Assembly: GCF_030272615.1 (NCBI RefSeq)
Contig: NC_081409.1
Span: 648,426,468-648,490,467 of the forward strand
DNA from: Cryptomeria japonica
Lineage: Eukaryota; Streptophyta; Pinopsida; Cupressales; Cupressaceae
Direction: 5' to 3'
DNA length: 64,000 nt
This document shows positions 23,380 to 36,900 of this stretch, one piece after another. The translations under genes and the position numbers were made by a program. Positions within the stretch are counted from its first letter, which is position 1. Each line of letters starts with the position of its first letter. Under the pieces are notes generated by a model, which worked only from the letters and a program-made list of their open reading frames with translations, did not search any database and was not told the origin of the DNA.

Positions 23380-24580
23380 TAGGTTGCCTAGGCCGACTAG
23401 TTCTTGGTACTAAGAAACTGGCTGAGATTTTGAATTTGAGTTCCTAGAAGCATGTACCTGCTCTCTGCCAAATTTAAGTTAATTTTGGGTTAATTGTGGT
23501 GCCCCAGGGGTCCCAAACCTGAGTCTATGGCACCACAGGTGACTTAGTCCTGATTTTTCCTAATGAAATTGAAATTTTGAGTTTATGATAGTGTCAAAAG
23601 GTGTTTTATTCTATTGGAATTTAAATTGAATCTGTATCTAGACCTGTAACATAGAAAATGGTGTGTGTGTGGTTGAATAGGGGTTTTTCCTTATTCAACC
23701 CCTTATTTTGGTGATTCCCACCTCCACAAATAGCCACTATTGAAATTGAAATTGTGTGTGCTCTTGACTCTTTAGTGTATCTAAGATTGCTATGAGCTAT
23801 TAATGCAAAAAAATAACCTAGAGATATACTCAAATATATTAGAGTAAAACCTTAAATGATAATTGAAAATGATATTACATGAATGACATAAATTGAAATA
23901 ATGAAACTTCGATCTGAATCTTCTATGTAGGAATATGAGAATGACATGAATCATACAACACCGAAAGGGAGAGGTACTAGACAATTATCAATCGGTAATT
24001 CCTTATTATCCTCCAACATCTCTTGAAGCTTCTATGTTGATGATGAAAAATGGATTGAATTCTTGATGTTTGTTGATTTTATTTTGACTTGTAGATCTTC
24101 ACCTCATAGGATGTATTCAAATTGTAGAGATAAATCTTTCACAATTCTTTCCCTCCCAAATTGAGAGATAACTTGCCTTTATACCTCACTAAGCATTTCG
24201 GGGTCTAAACCTCACAGTAGGTTGGCATGGTAAAATATTTCCCTTATCAAAGTTGATAGTTAATCGGTTCAAATTTGAGTCAAATTATTAGGGAGTGAGG
24301 TGCTCTGGTCTACCCACTTCTAGGAGTAAGGCACCCAGGTTCCCTTGCTCCCTCCAATGCAAGCATAAATACCCAGGTCCTAGAAAGCTGAGGAGGGAGT
24401 AGGATTGAATATAAATCAATTTGTGATATCAAGGTAAGATATAGGAGGCCAAACATGTTGAAATAGGGCCTAGGTAGATAAAAAGAAATGAGGAGATGAA
24501 AGAATTAAAGGGCACACCTATGATTAAGGGCCCATGGAAGACTCATATATTTTGAATTAATCATTAAATAATTATATAAT
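23380..24580 (-). repeat. W right LTR, third segment
   Basis: Matches 5435-5947 (at 23700-24215) and then 12447-12800 (at 24220-24560), which shows that both W LTR copies share one order and that the left one is split by V. Its end at the X LTR (24581) is not a clean TG..CA terminus. Confidence 0.65.
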
Positions 24581-25497
24581 TGTAATGGTGGAAAAATGGT
24601 GAATGATAGATAAAGAAGGAAACTACCCTTTCCCTCAAAGAGAGATGAGAGTTTCACTATTGATTACCCTTCAAACATTTTTCACCATGTTACATTAGGA
24701 AGATGAGAGGATAATTCACTAGATTCAATCTCTCCACAAGAAGATGGTATATTGAATTCTGAATGATTTGGGAATGTTAAGTTGATCCCCTCTTCCTTAT
24801 TTGAAATAGAAAGGAAATTGATTAAATTATGTAGTGCAAAAGTGACAAAGAACTGATTATAACTTGAGATTGAAATATGGGATGAAGTTTTGCACTTGGA
24901 TCTGGCAGTAACATGTCAAGATGAAGTCACCCTGTGAATTTGAGGAAAAGTTGCCCAAACCGTGGTAGGAATGTACACGGTCCTTCAAAAAATCCACGAA
25001 ACGAAAAGGGTATTTCCGCCTCTGCAAATGGAGCCTGAATCTGAAAGTACAGTTGCGCACCTGCAACCTACACACATAAAAGAGAGGAAAATGGGTTGGG
25101 ATTGGGGGTTTACCTTTAGGTTTGGAATTAACCAAGTAATGAAAGAAAGTACTTGCAAGTAGATGAAAGACTGAATTGTAAATCACCTCAAGGGAGGTTG
25201 TAGTAGCAATTTTGATAGAAATGTTTTTTTGGAATTGTATCTTGAAATCAATCTCCTCTTCAATGGTTAAATCCTTGACTTGAATGCAACACCTAGCCTT
25301 GAAGGGAGACTTGAGAATGCTCAATGCTAGAAAAGAATGCTTGAATGGTTGAATGCTTGATCCTCTATGTAACTTGAATCTATCCAACTTTGACCTCTCC
25401 CACTTATCAAACTTATGCAAATGAGAGGACAAATTCCTCTTAAATACATATTAGTGGATTTGATTTTCCTCACGGGCCGACATCGGGGGAGCTTCCT
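24581..25497 (-). repeat. X LTR 1, inner part only
   Basis: It begins TGTAATGGTGG and follows the X LTR copies at 41432/54439 and 58296 up to GGGGGAGCTTCC at about 25497. Beyond this the other copies read CCCGCCCGATG while this one changes to unrelated sequence. ORFs here (for example 24857-25432) are chance frames inside the LTR. Confidence 0.8.
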
Positions 25498-26984
25498 GTT
25501 ATGCCCAAACATTTGGGCAAAAACACAAACAACAATTTGTTTTTGAACACTTAATTGTATGCATCCTATGCTTAATTAGTTGTGACAACTTAACAAATTG
25601 TTCCAATGAAACCTTAATTGATATTAAAATGGGTTTCTAAAGTGAGCGAAGAAATAAAATTTAACTAGAAGCCTTAGGTTTCGATAAAACTCCTAGACGA
25701 TAGAATTAGAATATTACTTACCTAACAATTACGATAACTCCTATTATCAAGCTGAATAAATTAATTTTATAAAGACAATAATAAATGCACTCACATGTCC
25801 TTTTCATTTCAGTTGTGAATTATAATACTTAATTGGATCAACTTCTACTACATCGACATTAATATAATTACTTGATTCAATATTAATTATTTATCTAATA
25901 ACAAGTTTCCTCCATCATTGTTATTACATCCTTCCTCTTATAACTTAATTAAATCTTGCATCCATTAATTAATTTTTAATACAATTTTGATGTAATAATA
26001 TTAATTAATTGAGCAAATAAAATTAGAGTGCCAAACGTTAATATGTTAACTGATTTATTTAATATAAGGTTTCATCTGGGTCAAATAAGTTCGCAAGATC
26101 AAGTTCATAGGCTTATTCTAGAAGAATATATAATTCCACTACAATATCCTCTTTCAAATATACATTTAATAACCTATATTAAATTCTTCCTTTTAATTAT
26201 AAATATCATTAAGATTTCTAAAACGTATCTATACAACTTAAATCAAGTTGTAATATGTTAATCCTCCAAACATTACTATAAATATTTAATATTCCACATA
26301 TATGTTTCCTCTAGGTTTAAATTAAATCGTTAAACTTTATAACATTTCCATCAATAAAACCCTTTTAATAAAATTACTCGAAAAGAGTATATTACTTCTA
26401 TATAACTAAACAAATTCCCAAATTTAATAAATATTAATATTCAATGATAGACATTTAAAAATACATCTTAAACTAAATTTTAATCACCATACTATTTAGA
26501 CTTTTCATTAATAAACTTTTCAAATATATTTACCCAAATATGATAATAATAATGCTATAAAATAATTCATTACATTTTCCATTAAATCTCCAAACTAACC
26601 TATTAAACTAAATAATAACTTAAGCTAAATGGATATGTCCTTTTCAAATTTTGGAGGAACATTTTCCCTCCTCTCCTCACATTATTTTATAATATTACAT
26701 TTTTAAAACCCTAACTAAGGTTGTTTTCTTTTAGTTAAAACTTAACCCTTGTCTCATACTTTTCAATATCTAACCCTAACATATTTATCTTTGTATGCAA
26801 TGTGTGTGTGTGCAGGTGAGATGGGGCGAAGGAGCCCTGAGATCGTGGAGGGAGTGGCCATGACCACACACAGCGGGCCGAAGGGAAAAATGCAGGGGTG
26901 TCGTACTTTTATATCAACCATGACCGAGTTGATAACCGAGGGGGAGAAGAGGGCTGGGCTATCGCAGCACCCACTAGTGGGACA

Positions 26985-27160
26985 CCCCACTAGGTGGGTC
27001 ATGGCCCACGTAGAGGCCTTGGCCACTGTGTGGGTTGCGGCCCACATAGTGGCATGACCCACGGTGGGGGTCGCGGACCACTCGGTGGTCACGGCCCACA
27101 CAATGGTGCAACCCACTGTGGGGGTCACGAACCACCCAGTGGTCGTGGCCCGCGAGGATC
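26985..27160. repeat. GC-rich repeats of CCAC-N-GTGG palindromes
   Basis: Units of the type ACCCACGGTGGGGGTC, then ACCACTCGGTGGTC, repeat with a 54-base step (27057 and 27111). Each half is a small palindrome. The block stands out strongly from AT-rich neighbours. Both-strand ORFs over it are by-products. Confidence 0.7.
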
Positions 27161-27278
27161 CCAAACCCCAATCCGCCCCCAAAATAAATTTCATTTATTA
27201 TATATTTTTCTTTTCCTTTTTAAAAAAAAAAAACAATTTCTAAATGCTTTTCAAATATGAAGATATATATATATATAT

Positions 27279-27386
<108 letters not shown>

Positions 27387-27936
27387 TTTAACATATATAT
27401 ATAAATTTAACAGCGGGTTGCATTTAAACATTAAATGATCAGAGAACTAAAGTTAAGGAAAAAGGAACATTTTTATTCCCAGCTTATTAATAGTCTCTTT
27501 TTTTTTTAACAGTTTAGATTAATGCAAAAATAATAGGTATTGAGAATGTAAAACATACATGTATATAAATACTTAAATCTACTATTAGTTTTCCCTTAAC
27601 TTAGAGCTAGTTATTTTCAATAGAAACAGAATAGGATAAATTTTATTTCCTTTCAATACATATATATTTCTTTGGATTTAAAAGTAACAATATTTAGATT
27701 TATTTACTTTTCACTAACATGCTTTTACATAATGGAAAAACATGACAAAATTATTTTTATTCACAGCTGCAAATGTCATTTTATAAAATCCATTTAAACA
27801 ATAAACAACAAGATATAATGTATTTTCAATAACAACTCTTATAATATCTATTTATGCTTTTGTCAAATGTAATACAAGGATTCTTAGGCATATCTTGTGT
27901 CTCTACCATATTAACCAAGTTTGAAGCCATAGCGGC

Positions 27937-29834
27937 TTATTCTTTAGAAGAGAGAGAATTAGGCACAATCTCAATAACGTTAGAGGTATGAGATGGCAAG
28001 GGATCAGTGAAAATCTTAAGATTTTGATTAGGAGGAGTTAGTGATTTATTCCCTTTATCATTCACACCTGCCACAGATATAGTATTATTATCAATCAAGT
28101 CTTGAATCTTATTTTTCAATGCAAAACATTTCTCAGTATCATGACTAGGTTGACGATGAAATTTACAAAAGTAATTGTTATCAAAATAAGGAGATGCAAG
28201 TTTGGAAGGATCAATTTGTTTTATAGGAGGAAGTTTGATAACATTTTTGTGCAACAACTGAGACATAATACTATGTAAAGATTCATTCAAAGGAGTAAAT
28301 TGTCTTTCTCTTTGGAAAAATTTAGAAATAAAAGGCACACCTATTGTAGCATTCACATGGTTGTTGTTGATTGGATCATTGAACTTGATGAAGATTTTTG
28401 TTTGTTTAAACTTCACAAATGGTTGTTGAATAGTCTCCTCCTTATCACTCGGAGCCATAGGAGTTGATTGCTCCATTTGACTCACAACCAGTTGATAATT
28501 GTGGAGTGTTGGACACAACTTCCGAAAGGAAGTAAACTCAGACAAAAGAAGCTTTTCCCTGATATATTTTTGCAAATTAGAAATAAAAATTCTTTGAATA
28601 TCATTATCAGGTATATGAAAAGAAATTTGAGCACACAAATGCTTATAGCTACCAATGAAATCAGTCACTTTTTCTTTAACACCTTGTTTACAATGCATTA
28701 AATCAGTCAAAGTGATTTTAGGACCAATGTTATTTTCAAATTTTTGGATGAAAGAATTTGCTAGTTGTTGAAAGGAAGTGATAGAATAAGAAGGTAGAGA
28801 GCAATACCATTGTAAAGCCTTATCTCTTAGTGTTCTTGTAAACATTTTTGCAAGCAATCGTTGATCATAAGCAAAATCAGTACATAAGGTTTGAAATGTT
28901 TTGACATGCGTAAGAGGATCACCTTTTCCATTATAGAGTTTTAATTGAGGGATCTCCACATGTTTAGGTGGGATGACTTTAACAATATCAAGAGAAAGTG
29001 GGATCACAACATCGAAGGTGGGCACACTAAACTTGGATTGACTCATGGAAGCAATTTGTTGTTGTAAGCAATACACGGTTTGAGAAAGATTGTTAATTAT
29101 CATTTCAGTAGAAGAATTGATCTTAGACATAAGTGATTGAGAAGGTGGTGTGATGTTATTGAAAGAAGGCATGGACTAAGAATAAGGTGGTGGGACATTA
29201 TGATAAGTAGGCATTGGTGATAACTAAGTAGGAAAAGGGAGACTTAAAGGAGTAATAAAGTTGTTGAAGGAATTGCCCCCTTGTGTCACACTAATTGGTT
29301 GAGGAATAATAGGAACACTAATGGAAGACATAGGTAAAGATGGAGGATTAAATGAAGAAGAGAGATTACCCCCATGACCAATTGTTGTAGGGATGGCATT
29401 TTGAGTTGAAGTGGCCATGATGTTAGATTTAAAAGTAGGAATACTAGTCATAGGAGTAGTCAAAGGAATTAAAGGATTGACTTGTGTTGAGGTTGTGAAT
29501 AACCTAGGGTTTCGGTACAACTCTTGATAGGAATGACATTAGAATTAACAATATGTGCAATGTCATGCAATATATCAATTCTATTCTTATCACTTTGAAG
29601 CATGTGTTTAAAACCTTTAATTAATGGAGGAGATTCACTATTAGGGTATTCTTGGGAGATCCATTATTGAAAGCTATCAAATTGATTATCCAATGTAGAA
29701 AGTTGATCTAAAGAAACCCTAGTTAAAGATTCTTCTTCATCATGGGATCCATCAATGGGGTGAATAGGCACATGATTAGGATGGGAAGCATTAGCATGAT
29801 CCTCATTAAAGAAGTCACTTAAATTAGGCTCCAT
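27937..29834 (-). pseudogene. X gypsy gag
   Basis: Gag of the only coding X copy. The likely start is the ATG at 29834 (MEPNLSDFFNEDHAN). A proline/serine-rich N-terminal part is followed by a capsid domain with LYNGKGDPLTHVKTFQTLC and LLAKMFTRTLRDKALQWYCS (about 28950-28790). A C-terminal zinc knuckle has the form C-X2-H-X4-H-X4-C (CKFHRQPSHDTEKC, about 28165-28125), followed by NKIQDLIDN, the pattern of Tat/Ogre-type gypsy gags. The last 411 codons (29172-27937) are open. Upstream there are a few stops and one frameshift near 29520. Protease and later pol are missing. Confidence 0.85.
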
Positions 29835-29845
29835 CTCCTTGATAA

Positions 29846-31044
29846 TTAAACCTTGGGAAGCCTTAATTCTAATGCTTCATCTAACGGGGATAGGATAGGT
29901 AGGAATAATAGTGGTAAAACTAATGCACTGGAGGGAAAATTTAAATATTCAATTGTGAAACAAATCTTACAAAATTGGTTAATGAAAAATTTAAGAAAAT
30001 AATGATTACACAATTTGAACTTTGTTGGAAGAAGGGAATGACACAATTTCCAAAAATAAAAGGAAATTAGAATTTTAAAATTAGGGCCAAGGGAATACCA
30101 CTTAATTTTAAAATCATAATTTTTAAAATCAGGGCAGACTATAATTAACCTCTTAATTTTAAACAATTTCTTGAAATTTGAAATGTTGAATTTTGAAGGT
30201 ATTTCCGATTCTAGAGGGATAAAAAATCAATAAAATCAGCCAATCTTCTAGATTTAGGCTATTAAATACAATCATAACAGTCTCCCGAAATTTCAGGAAA
30301 AAAACGAGGACTGTAACGGGAATGCACATGATCCAACCAACTTTTTTTGAAATTTTTAGGGATGGATATTATGATGATTTTAAAGCTAACCCCAAAAAAT
30401 TAGTGAATTTTATGATCTCTAGATGGGCTAAATGAAGGCACAAATGTGAAAATAGGACCCTATTAGGGTTCTGAAGAAAATGAGGAATTGAATTGCAACT
30501 TTGAAAAGGGTCAAACCTAATGGATAGGGACACCTTGGAAAATGTTTAGAAATTTGAATGTAAATGAAATTGATTTGAAATTCACACAAAATCCAATTAA
30601 TTTTAAAAATAAGGGTTTGATGACCTAACCACTTAATTTTGAAATTTGAATTTTGGGGAAAAAGGGGGAAAATGAAAATTTGAATTGTAGTATTACAGAC
30701 AAATCTAAGAACAATCAGAAATCTGAAAATTAAATTGAAATCCAATTTTTGCACAAGTTCAAGATGATTTTTGAAAATTAGGGTTTTGACAAGTAACCTC
30801 TTAATTTTGGAAATTTTAATTGCAAATTGAACAAGACAATGAGGAAATTGAATTTGACAATCAAAACAATTTTCAGATCTAAGATAACAACAAGCAATTT
30901 TTATAAATCACAAGTTCAATTTTAATTAAAAACTAGGGTTTTTAATGATTTAACCACTAAGTTTGCAAAAATTCAAAAACTTGTAAATGAAAAATATGCA
31001 ATTTTGCTCCAAGGAAAGCATGCAAGACATCGGGTTCACCAAAA
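29846..31044 (-). other. X leader between LTR and gag, copy 1
   Basis: Sequence between the X PBS (31028-31041) and gag. It recurs at 40379-41431 and 57250-58295. It is built partly from degenerate units containing AACCNCTTAATTTT (near 30098, 30140, 30618, 30796 and 30953), often shortly after an AGGGTTT. It also holds a short open frame listed separately. Confidence 0.8.
30428..30754 (-). CDS. X leader ORF, copy 1 (108 aa), unknown
   Basis: The open frame starts MQKLDFNLIFRFLIV and is in the same strand as gag, ahead of it. The same frame is open in both other leader copies (40802-41137, 57673-58008), with most differences being single residues. It is rich in F, I and N/K, which can arise from AT-rich DNA. 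No known domain. It may be a real short upstream ORF or a chance frame kept open by recent duplication. Confidence 0.3.
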   Translation of the reverse strand: MQKLDFNLIFRFLIVLRFVCNTTIQIFIFPLFPQNSNFKIKWLGHQTLIFKINWILCEFQINFIYIQISKHFPRCPYPLGLTLFKVAIQFLIFFRTLIGSYFHICAFI

Positions 31045-31884
31045 TGTAATGGTGCAAAAATGGTGAATGATAGATCAAGAAGGAAACTACCCTTTCCCTC
31101 AAAGAGAGATGAGAGTTTCGCTATTGATTACCCTTCAAACACTTTTCACCATGTTACATTAGGAAGAGGAGAGGATAATTCACTAGATTCAATCTCTCCA
31201 CATGAAGATGGTAGATTGAATTATGAATGAATTGGGAATGTTAAGTTGATCCCCTCTTCATTGTTTGAAATGGAAAGGAAATTGATTAAATTATGTAGTG
31301 CAAAAGTGACAAAGAACTGATTATAACTTGATATCAGAATAAGGGGATGGAGTTGTGCACATGGATCTAGCAGTAATATGTTGAGATGAAGTCAACCTAT
31401 GAATTTGAGCAAAATTTGCTCAGATCATGGTAGGAATGTACACGGTCCTTAGAAAAATCTGCGAAATGAAAAGGGTTTTTCTGTCTCTACAAATGAAGCC
31501 AGAATCCGATAGTACAACTGCAAACCTGCTACTCGTCCCAAAGGGTTTTTTATTTTGACCTCTTCTCCAGTCTCATACCACCACATTCATCTCTTTTTCG
31601 TCTATCAATCCACTTTGACTGAATTGACCCGTTGCTACTCGATTTTACTCGGTTTGACCGAATTTGCCCATTTTTGCTTAATTATTCCCATTTTCTGTCT
31701 GAACCTTCCCAATTTGACCCAATTTGATCCAATTTGACTAAATTTGGGTCTTTGTGCATCAATTTGACTAATTTGACCCTATTAAGTTAAATTAATTCGT
31801 TATTTAATCAAGCCTTCTCTTTTTACTAGTTATTCTATCTTTTAATATTTCATCATTTAATCAAATCCCCTTTTTATATTAGTT
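31045..31884 (-). repeat. X LTR 2, first segment
   Basis: It begins TGTAATGG after the PBS. It matches X LTR 3 up to about 31533 and then jumps to sequence matching 56440 (TTTTGACCTCTTCTCC), an internal deletion of about 1.84 kb relative to LTR 3. It is cut at 31884 by the LINE and resumes at 39917. Confidence 0.85.
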
Positions 31885-32247
31885 TTGATTAAGTAAAAAT
31901 AGGTATTTGAAAGGTACCCAAACCTTTTACAAGCTAGGAAAAGAGAAATGCTTAAAAAAGTGCCTGATCACTTCAAAAAGTCAAAATGAACCCACCGAAA
32001 GGGCACAGCTTAATACATCATTACATAGAACTCAGAACAGACAGCAAAAGGAAAGCAAAAGATAGCAAAGAGACAGAACCAAGGATAGCAACTAGAACTA
32101 AATACTATTCAGAATCTCCTCAGTGTGAACAACCATTTGTTTCATGTTGTTCGCTGAGGTCTTCATATCCTCCAACTCACGACCTTCGATGTCGACCTTA
32201 TTCTTTGTGTTGGCTTTGGTCCTCCTTTCATGACCCTTCTTGTTCAC

Positions 32248-33691
32248 CTACTCTTTATCACCATCCTTCTCTACATTATTCTCGTACTTGTTGATAAAGA
32301 TGTTCATATTGTCCACTGAAGATTTAAGGATTTGGAAATTTTGATCAGCAAGATGCTTGACATTGTGCTCCAGCTTGTCAATTCTACTACCAAAATCTTT
32401 CAGTTTGTTGTCCATTTCCTTTCTATCTCCCATCTCATTGATCTTTTTCTCCATGGCTAAGATTTTTCCAACCATACATTCAATAGCTTGCACATTATGC
32501 AGAATGACCACTAACTCTTTAACATGCTCCGCCAAGGGCTTGTCACCAACTGTAATTCTTGCCATGGCATGTGTATCAGTTTTCAGACTATTAATATCCT
32601 TCACCAAAGTAGTAATGGTCTCATAGAAAGCCTTAATGGTATCTTTGTCACCACTATCACTTTTACCCCCTCTTTCCTCGTTATGCAGACAAGTGGTATT
32701 CACGGTCTCCACGGTTTCCAAATTATCCTTAACCGGGTTACCCTCCCCTTCTTTGTCCTGACTATCAGTCCTCTTATTGTCATCATCCTCCTCCTCAGAC
32801 TCAACCAGAACATAATTAAGATCAGAATTGCTACCCTTTTTAGTGTTTTTTTTTCTGAGCCTTCTTTCTAGAGGCTTTCCCTTTCCTCTTTTTAACAGGT
32901 TTTTCCTCAAGGGAATCAGTTTCAGAGTCCAAAATTTCATATTCCACAATAATCCTCCTTTTTTTGCTAGTTTCTTCTAACTCTCCCTCGGTCTCAGAAT
33001 CAAAGTTGAAACCACTATCCTTACTTTCCGTAGTCTCATCTCTGGCATTTTTGCCTTTAATAGGCTTTTCAATGCACTTCCCCTTTAGCATTTTATAAAC
33101 CAGGACCATAAGCCCCTGGTGGAGGGCATGATCGCCTTTAGGGTCCTTCTGGATCTCCTTTATAGTATGATCCATTGAATAGGCTAGGTAATAGGGAAGG
33201 CTAACCCTTTCTCCATGATGGAAATGGTTAAGAAGGATGAAGTGATGCCCATAAGCCCTGGTAAACCTACCATCTAAGATAATATATTCAATAGAAGCAA
33301 ATAAGACAAACCTCCATGGCCTGCAAATTCTCTTCGAGGAGTGGTAGGAGTTGTCAATTTTGATCATCTTTCTTCTCTCACCATCCGTAACAGGAAACTT
33401 GTCTATAGCTTTATCTGATATCCCTCTGTCCCTGTAAAATTTCATACCCTTGGTAGTCATCCCTATGGCCTCAGCGATAACCTCTTCGTCTACATTCATC
33501 ATATGTGATCCAATCATAACTTTTCCATTTTTCCATTTCTTGATGAAGTAGTTGGTAATTGTGGGGTCCTTCCTATTCAGTTGTTCCATGAAAACATTGA
33601 GACCCCCCTATTGAAGGATACTCCAGACTTCTTCGTTCTTTCTCCATTCAAAGTAAGAAGCAGTTTCAAATCTCTTCTTGTTTCCTCCCAT
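32248..33691 (-). pseudogene. LINE ORF3, unknown protein with coiled-coil tail
   Basis: It starts at ATG 33691 (MGGNKKRFETASYFEWRKN), about 215 bases after ORF2 ends. One in-frame TAG at 33608-33610 precedes a 250-codon open stretch to 32840. The frame then shifts by one at a run of nine A (minus strand, about 32853-32845) and continues open to 32248. About 480 codons in all. The N-terminal half has motifs such as DEEVIAEAIGMTTKGMKFYR and ILDGRFTRAYGHHF, which vaguely recall the putative plant transposon protein domain of other elements (low confidence). A middle part is rich in E, D, K and S with KKRK-type basic runs. The C-terminal about 100 residues look like a coiled coil (MEKKINEMGDRKEMDNKLKD). 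I do not know its function. Confidence 0.6.
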
Positions 33692-33906
33692 TTTTCTAGC
33701 ACCTTCCTTGCAATGCCTTCTCTCATTTTGATAACTTTTCCTCTAGTTTCTATGGTTATTCTGTAAGAGAGCCCATAATCCGTGCCAAATAATGATGATA
33801 TGACACCTATTTAATAGCTCGTTATCTTCAAGCAAGCCCTGCATCGAAAAAGGCAGAAAGGTCATTAGAAATAATGATTAAAAGTACCACATTGCCTTGT
33901 ATAGCT

Positions 33907-36900
33907 TCATTCCTGATTGAGCAAGGATTTCATTTCACTTGCAATCTCCATTTCACCATAACTAGTGATGATGTCTCCCGATTGGCAAGCCAGGTTGGCT
34001 GCCCAATCAGCGCAAGAGTTGGCCTCCCTATAAACATGTGTAAAAACACACATTTCAAACTCTTTGTTGATTTTCCTAGTTGCTTTAATAGCATTACTAA
34101 TCGACCATGAAGGCAGGAATTTCATATTTAAACAATTGATAATGTTTAAGGAGTCTCCTTCACACCAAACTTTAGTGCATTTGGCTTCTTTGGTAAGGAT
34201 AATCCCATGATAAGCCACCATGGCTTTGGCAACATGGTTGGTCTATTTTCCTATAGGAATACATTTTATGATTTTACATATTCTCCATTCATCTCTTAGG
34301 ACCACTCCACATCCTACAAACCCCAGGTTTCCCTTGGAGGCCCCATCAAAATTGATTTTCATCCATCCCCTAGGTGGACTGGTCCATATCACTCCCTTTC
34401 TAGGGTTACTCTGGATACTCTCTTGAGCTTTTAATCTCCATTTTTTATAGACAAATTGATCCTCTTTAGTGTTAGGATTATCAATACCACCTATAATATT
34501 CATATTTTCCACTATGCTTATTCTTATTTTTTCAAACACAATGTTAGCCTTAGTATTCTTTTCACTGAAAATTCTATCATTTCTCTCTTTCCATATACCC
34601 TAGCACATGTGTGGTAAAGCAATTCTCCATAGTAAGGTAGTGGTTCTATTTTTTGAAGGATGATGCCATGACTTACAAATCTCCTAAATCGAGTTGGGAA
34701 AGCTCCAACTGATATTGAATTGATCCAAACAACTTCCCTAAACATCAGCTAAAAAGGGGCAATGAAAGAGCATATGATTTATTGTCTCCTCATTCTGCTT
34801 ACAAAGTGTACAGAAACTTGGTATGTTGATACCTCTTTTTCTTATATTCTTTGTAGTGAGAATTTTGTCTTGGAGGGCTATCCAAAAGAAAATGTTGATC
34901 TTGGGGGTAAGGCCTTTCACCCAAGCTTTAGCCCAGCAAGGACTTTCCATGTTATTGTATTGTTGATGATAAAGAGATGCCACAGTAAAAGCACCACGAG
35001 CTGTGAGTTTCCAAATTAACTGATCTTCTTCTTCAATCCTCACCATTGAGTTCATGACTTTGTTCAAACTACCCAAAGATTGATCCATTTGAGATAAGTC
35101 TTTCCACTATCCATCTTTCCAATAATCCTCCACCCTGGTTCCAAATCTTTCCTTGCATTGGTTCTGATATCTGTTTCACTTAGGGTTTTCATTTAAAGGG
35201 ATCTCCAAAAGCCAAGGGTCCTCCCAGAACTGAATAAGATTCCCTTTCCCCAACTTCCATTTTGTACCTTTGATAATTAAGTCTCTAGTCCTAAAGATAT
35301 TTTTCCAAATATTGGATCCAATTGGGATAATCTCCGCTTTGAGGAAACTTTGAAGATTTGGACATTGGCTTTTATATTTGTTGTCCCATATTTTTTTCCA
35401 CTCTCCTTGATTTCTATATCCTCACCAAATCTGCTTGGCCATAAGGTATTCATTTATGTCTCTTATTCTTCTAAGGCCCAAACCACCTTTATTCATAGGC
35501 TTACAGACCTTCTCCCAAGCAATTAAGTTCATTCTCTTCTTCTCATCAACCCATGTCCATAAAAAGGATCTCTGTATTTTTTCAATAGCCTCAACATACT
35601 TAGTAGGAATCCTAAACAGACTGATGGCATAGAGAGGGATACTTTGAAGAGTGGTTTTTAGCATTTGAACCTTACTTGCTTGACTAAGTAGAGCTCCCTT
35701 CCATCCAGATAGCTTTTTATTGAATTTATCCACCAAGGCTCCCCAAAAAGGTATCCGGAGGATCTTGACCTAAAGGGAGCCCCAAATAGGAGGCAGGCAA
35801 GCTACCAATTTGACCACCCAGAATGTTACTAATTTTAATCATCCTTCTCTCCAGGGTATTGATAAAATAAACAAAGCTTTTAGACTAGTTTATAAGCTGA
35901 CCAGTAGCCTCTCCATAGTTATCCAAAGCCTTTTTTAGTCTTCTAGCATCCTTCACAGTGGCTTTTCCCATTATTATAGAATCATCAACAAACTACTGAT
36001 GAGAGCATATTTGATCTGTCGAAGAAGGATTCAAACCACAAAACTACCTTTTCTCAACCAGTTTTCCAATACATCTCCCCAAACATCCGCCATGATGATA
36101 AAGATCACTAGAGATAGGGGGTCCCCCTTCCTGAGACCTCTTGAGGCTTTAAAGAAAGGAGAGGGGGAGCCATTCATTAACATAGAGAAAGTAGCCGAAG
36201 AAAGAAGTTGCCTGATAAGGCCAACACTCCTAGGATTAAAACCAAAAGCAGAAAGAAAATCCATCATAAAATTCCAATCCACTCTATCATAGGCTTTAGA
36301 AAGGTCAAGCTTCAGAAAAAAACCTTCCTTTTTAGAAAAGGTAAGAGAATGGATGTTTTCATGAACAGAGATGATAGAGTCCAGAATTTGCCTTCCCAGG
36401 ACAAAACCACTTTGTTGAGGTGATATAATGGAAGGAAGAAATTTGAGAATTCTAGAGGTAAGGACCTTAGAGATAATCTTGTAGAGAGAGTTGCATAAGC
36501 TTATAGGTCTGAAAAGATCCATTGAATCTGCCCCCATCTTTTTGGGTATAAGAGCTATAAAAGTACCATTAACTTCTTTCAAAAAATTTCTAGCACCAAA
36601 AAACTCTTTCACATCTCTAGTAACATCATCGCCAATAATATGTCAGTACATTTGGAAGAAGAACATGGGAAAGTCGTCCAAACCTGGGGCTTTGTTGCCC
36701 TCAAAGGACTTAACAGTTGTCAGAATTTCATCATGGGAGGGAATGGCAGTTAAACGATCATTGTGATCTTCCCCCAGAATGGTAGGTATACTATCCAGAA
36801 GTTCCCTTTGGGCCTGTATATTCAAATTCTGATCCTTAGCAGGTAAATTAGAGAAAAAATCCATAGCAACCTTACTCATGGAATCATCATCTTCAACATA

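Noticed and set aside
24857-25432. 191-codon minus-strand ORF
   Set aside because: In X LTR 1; the corresponding frame is not kept open in the other LTR copies.
26763-27194. 143-codon minus-strand ORF with repeated motifs
   Set aside because: Product of the GC-rich palindrome repeats, open on both strands.
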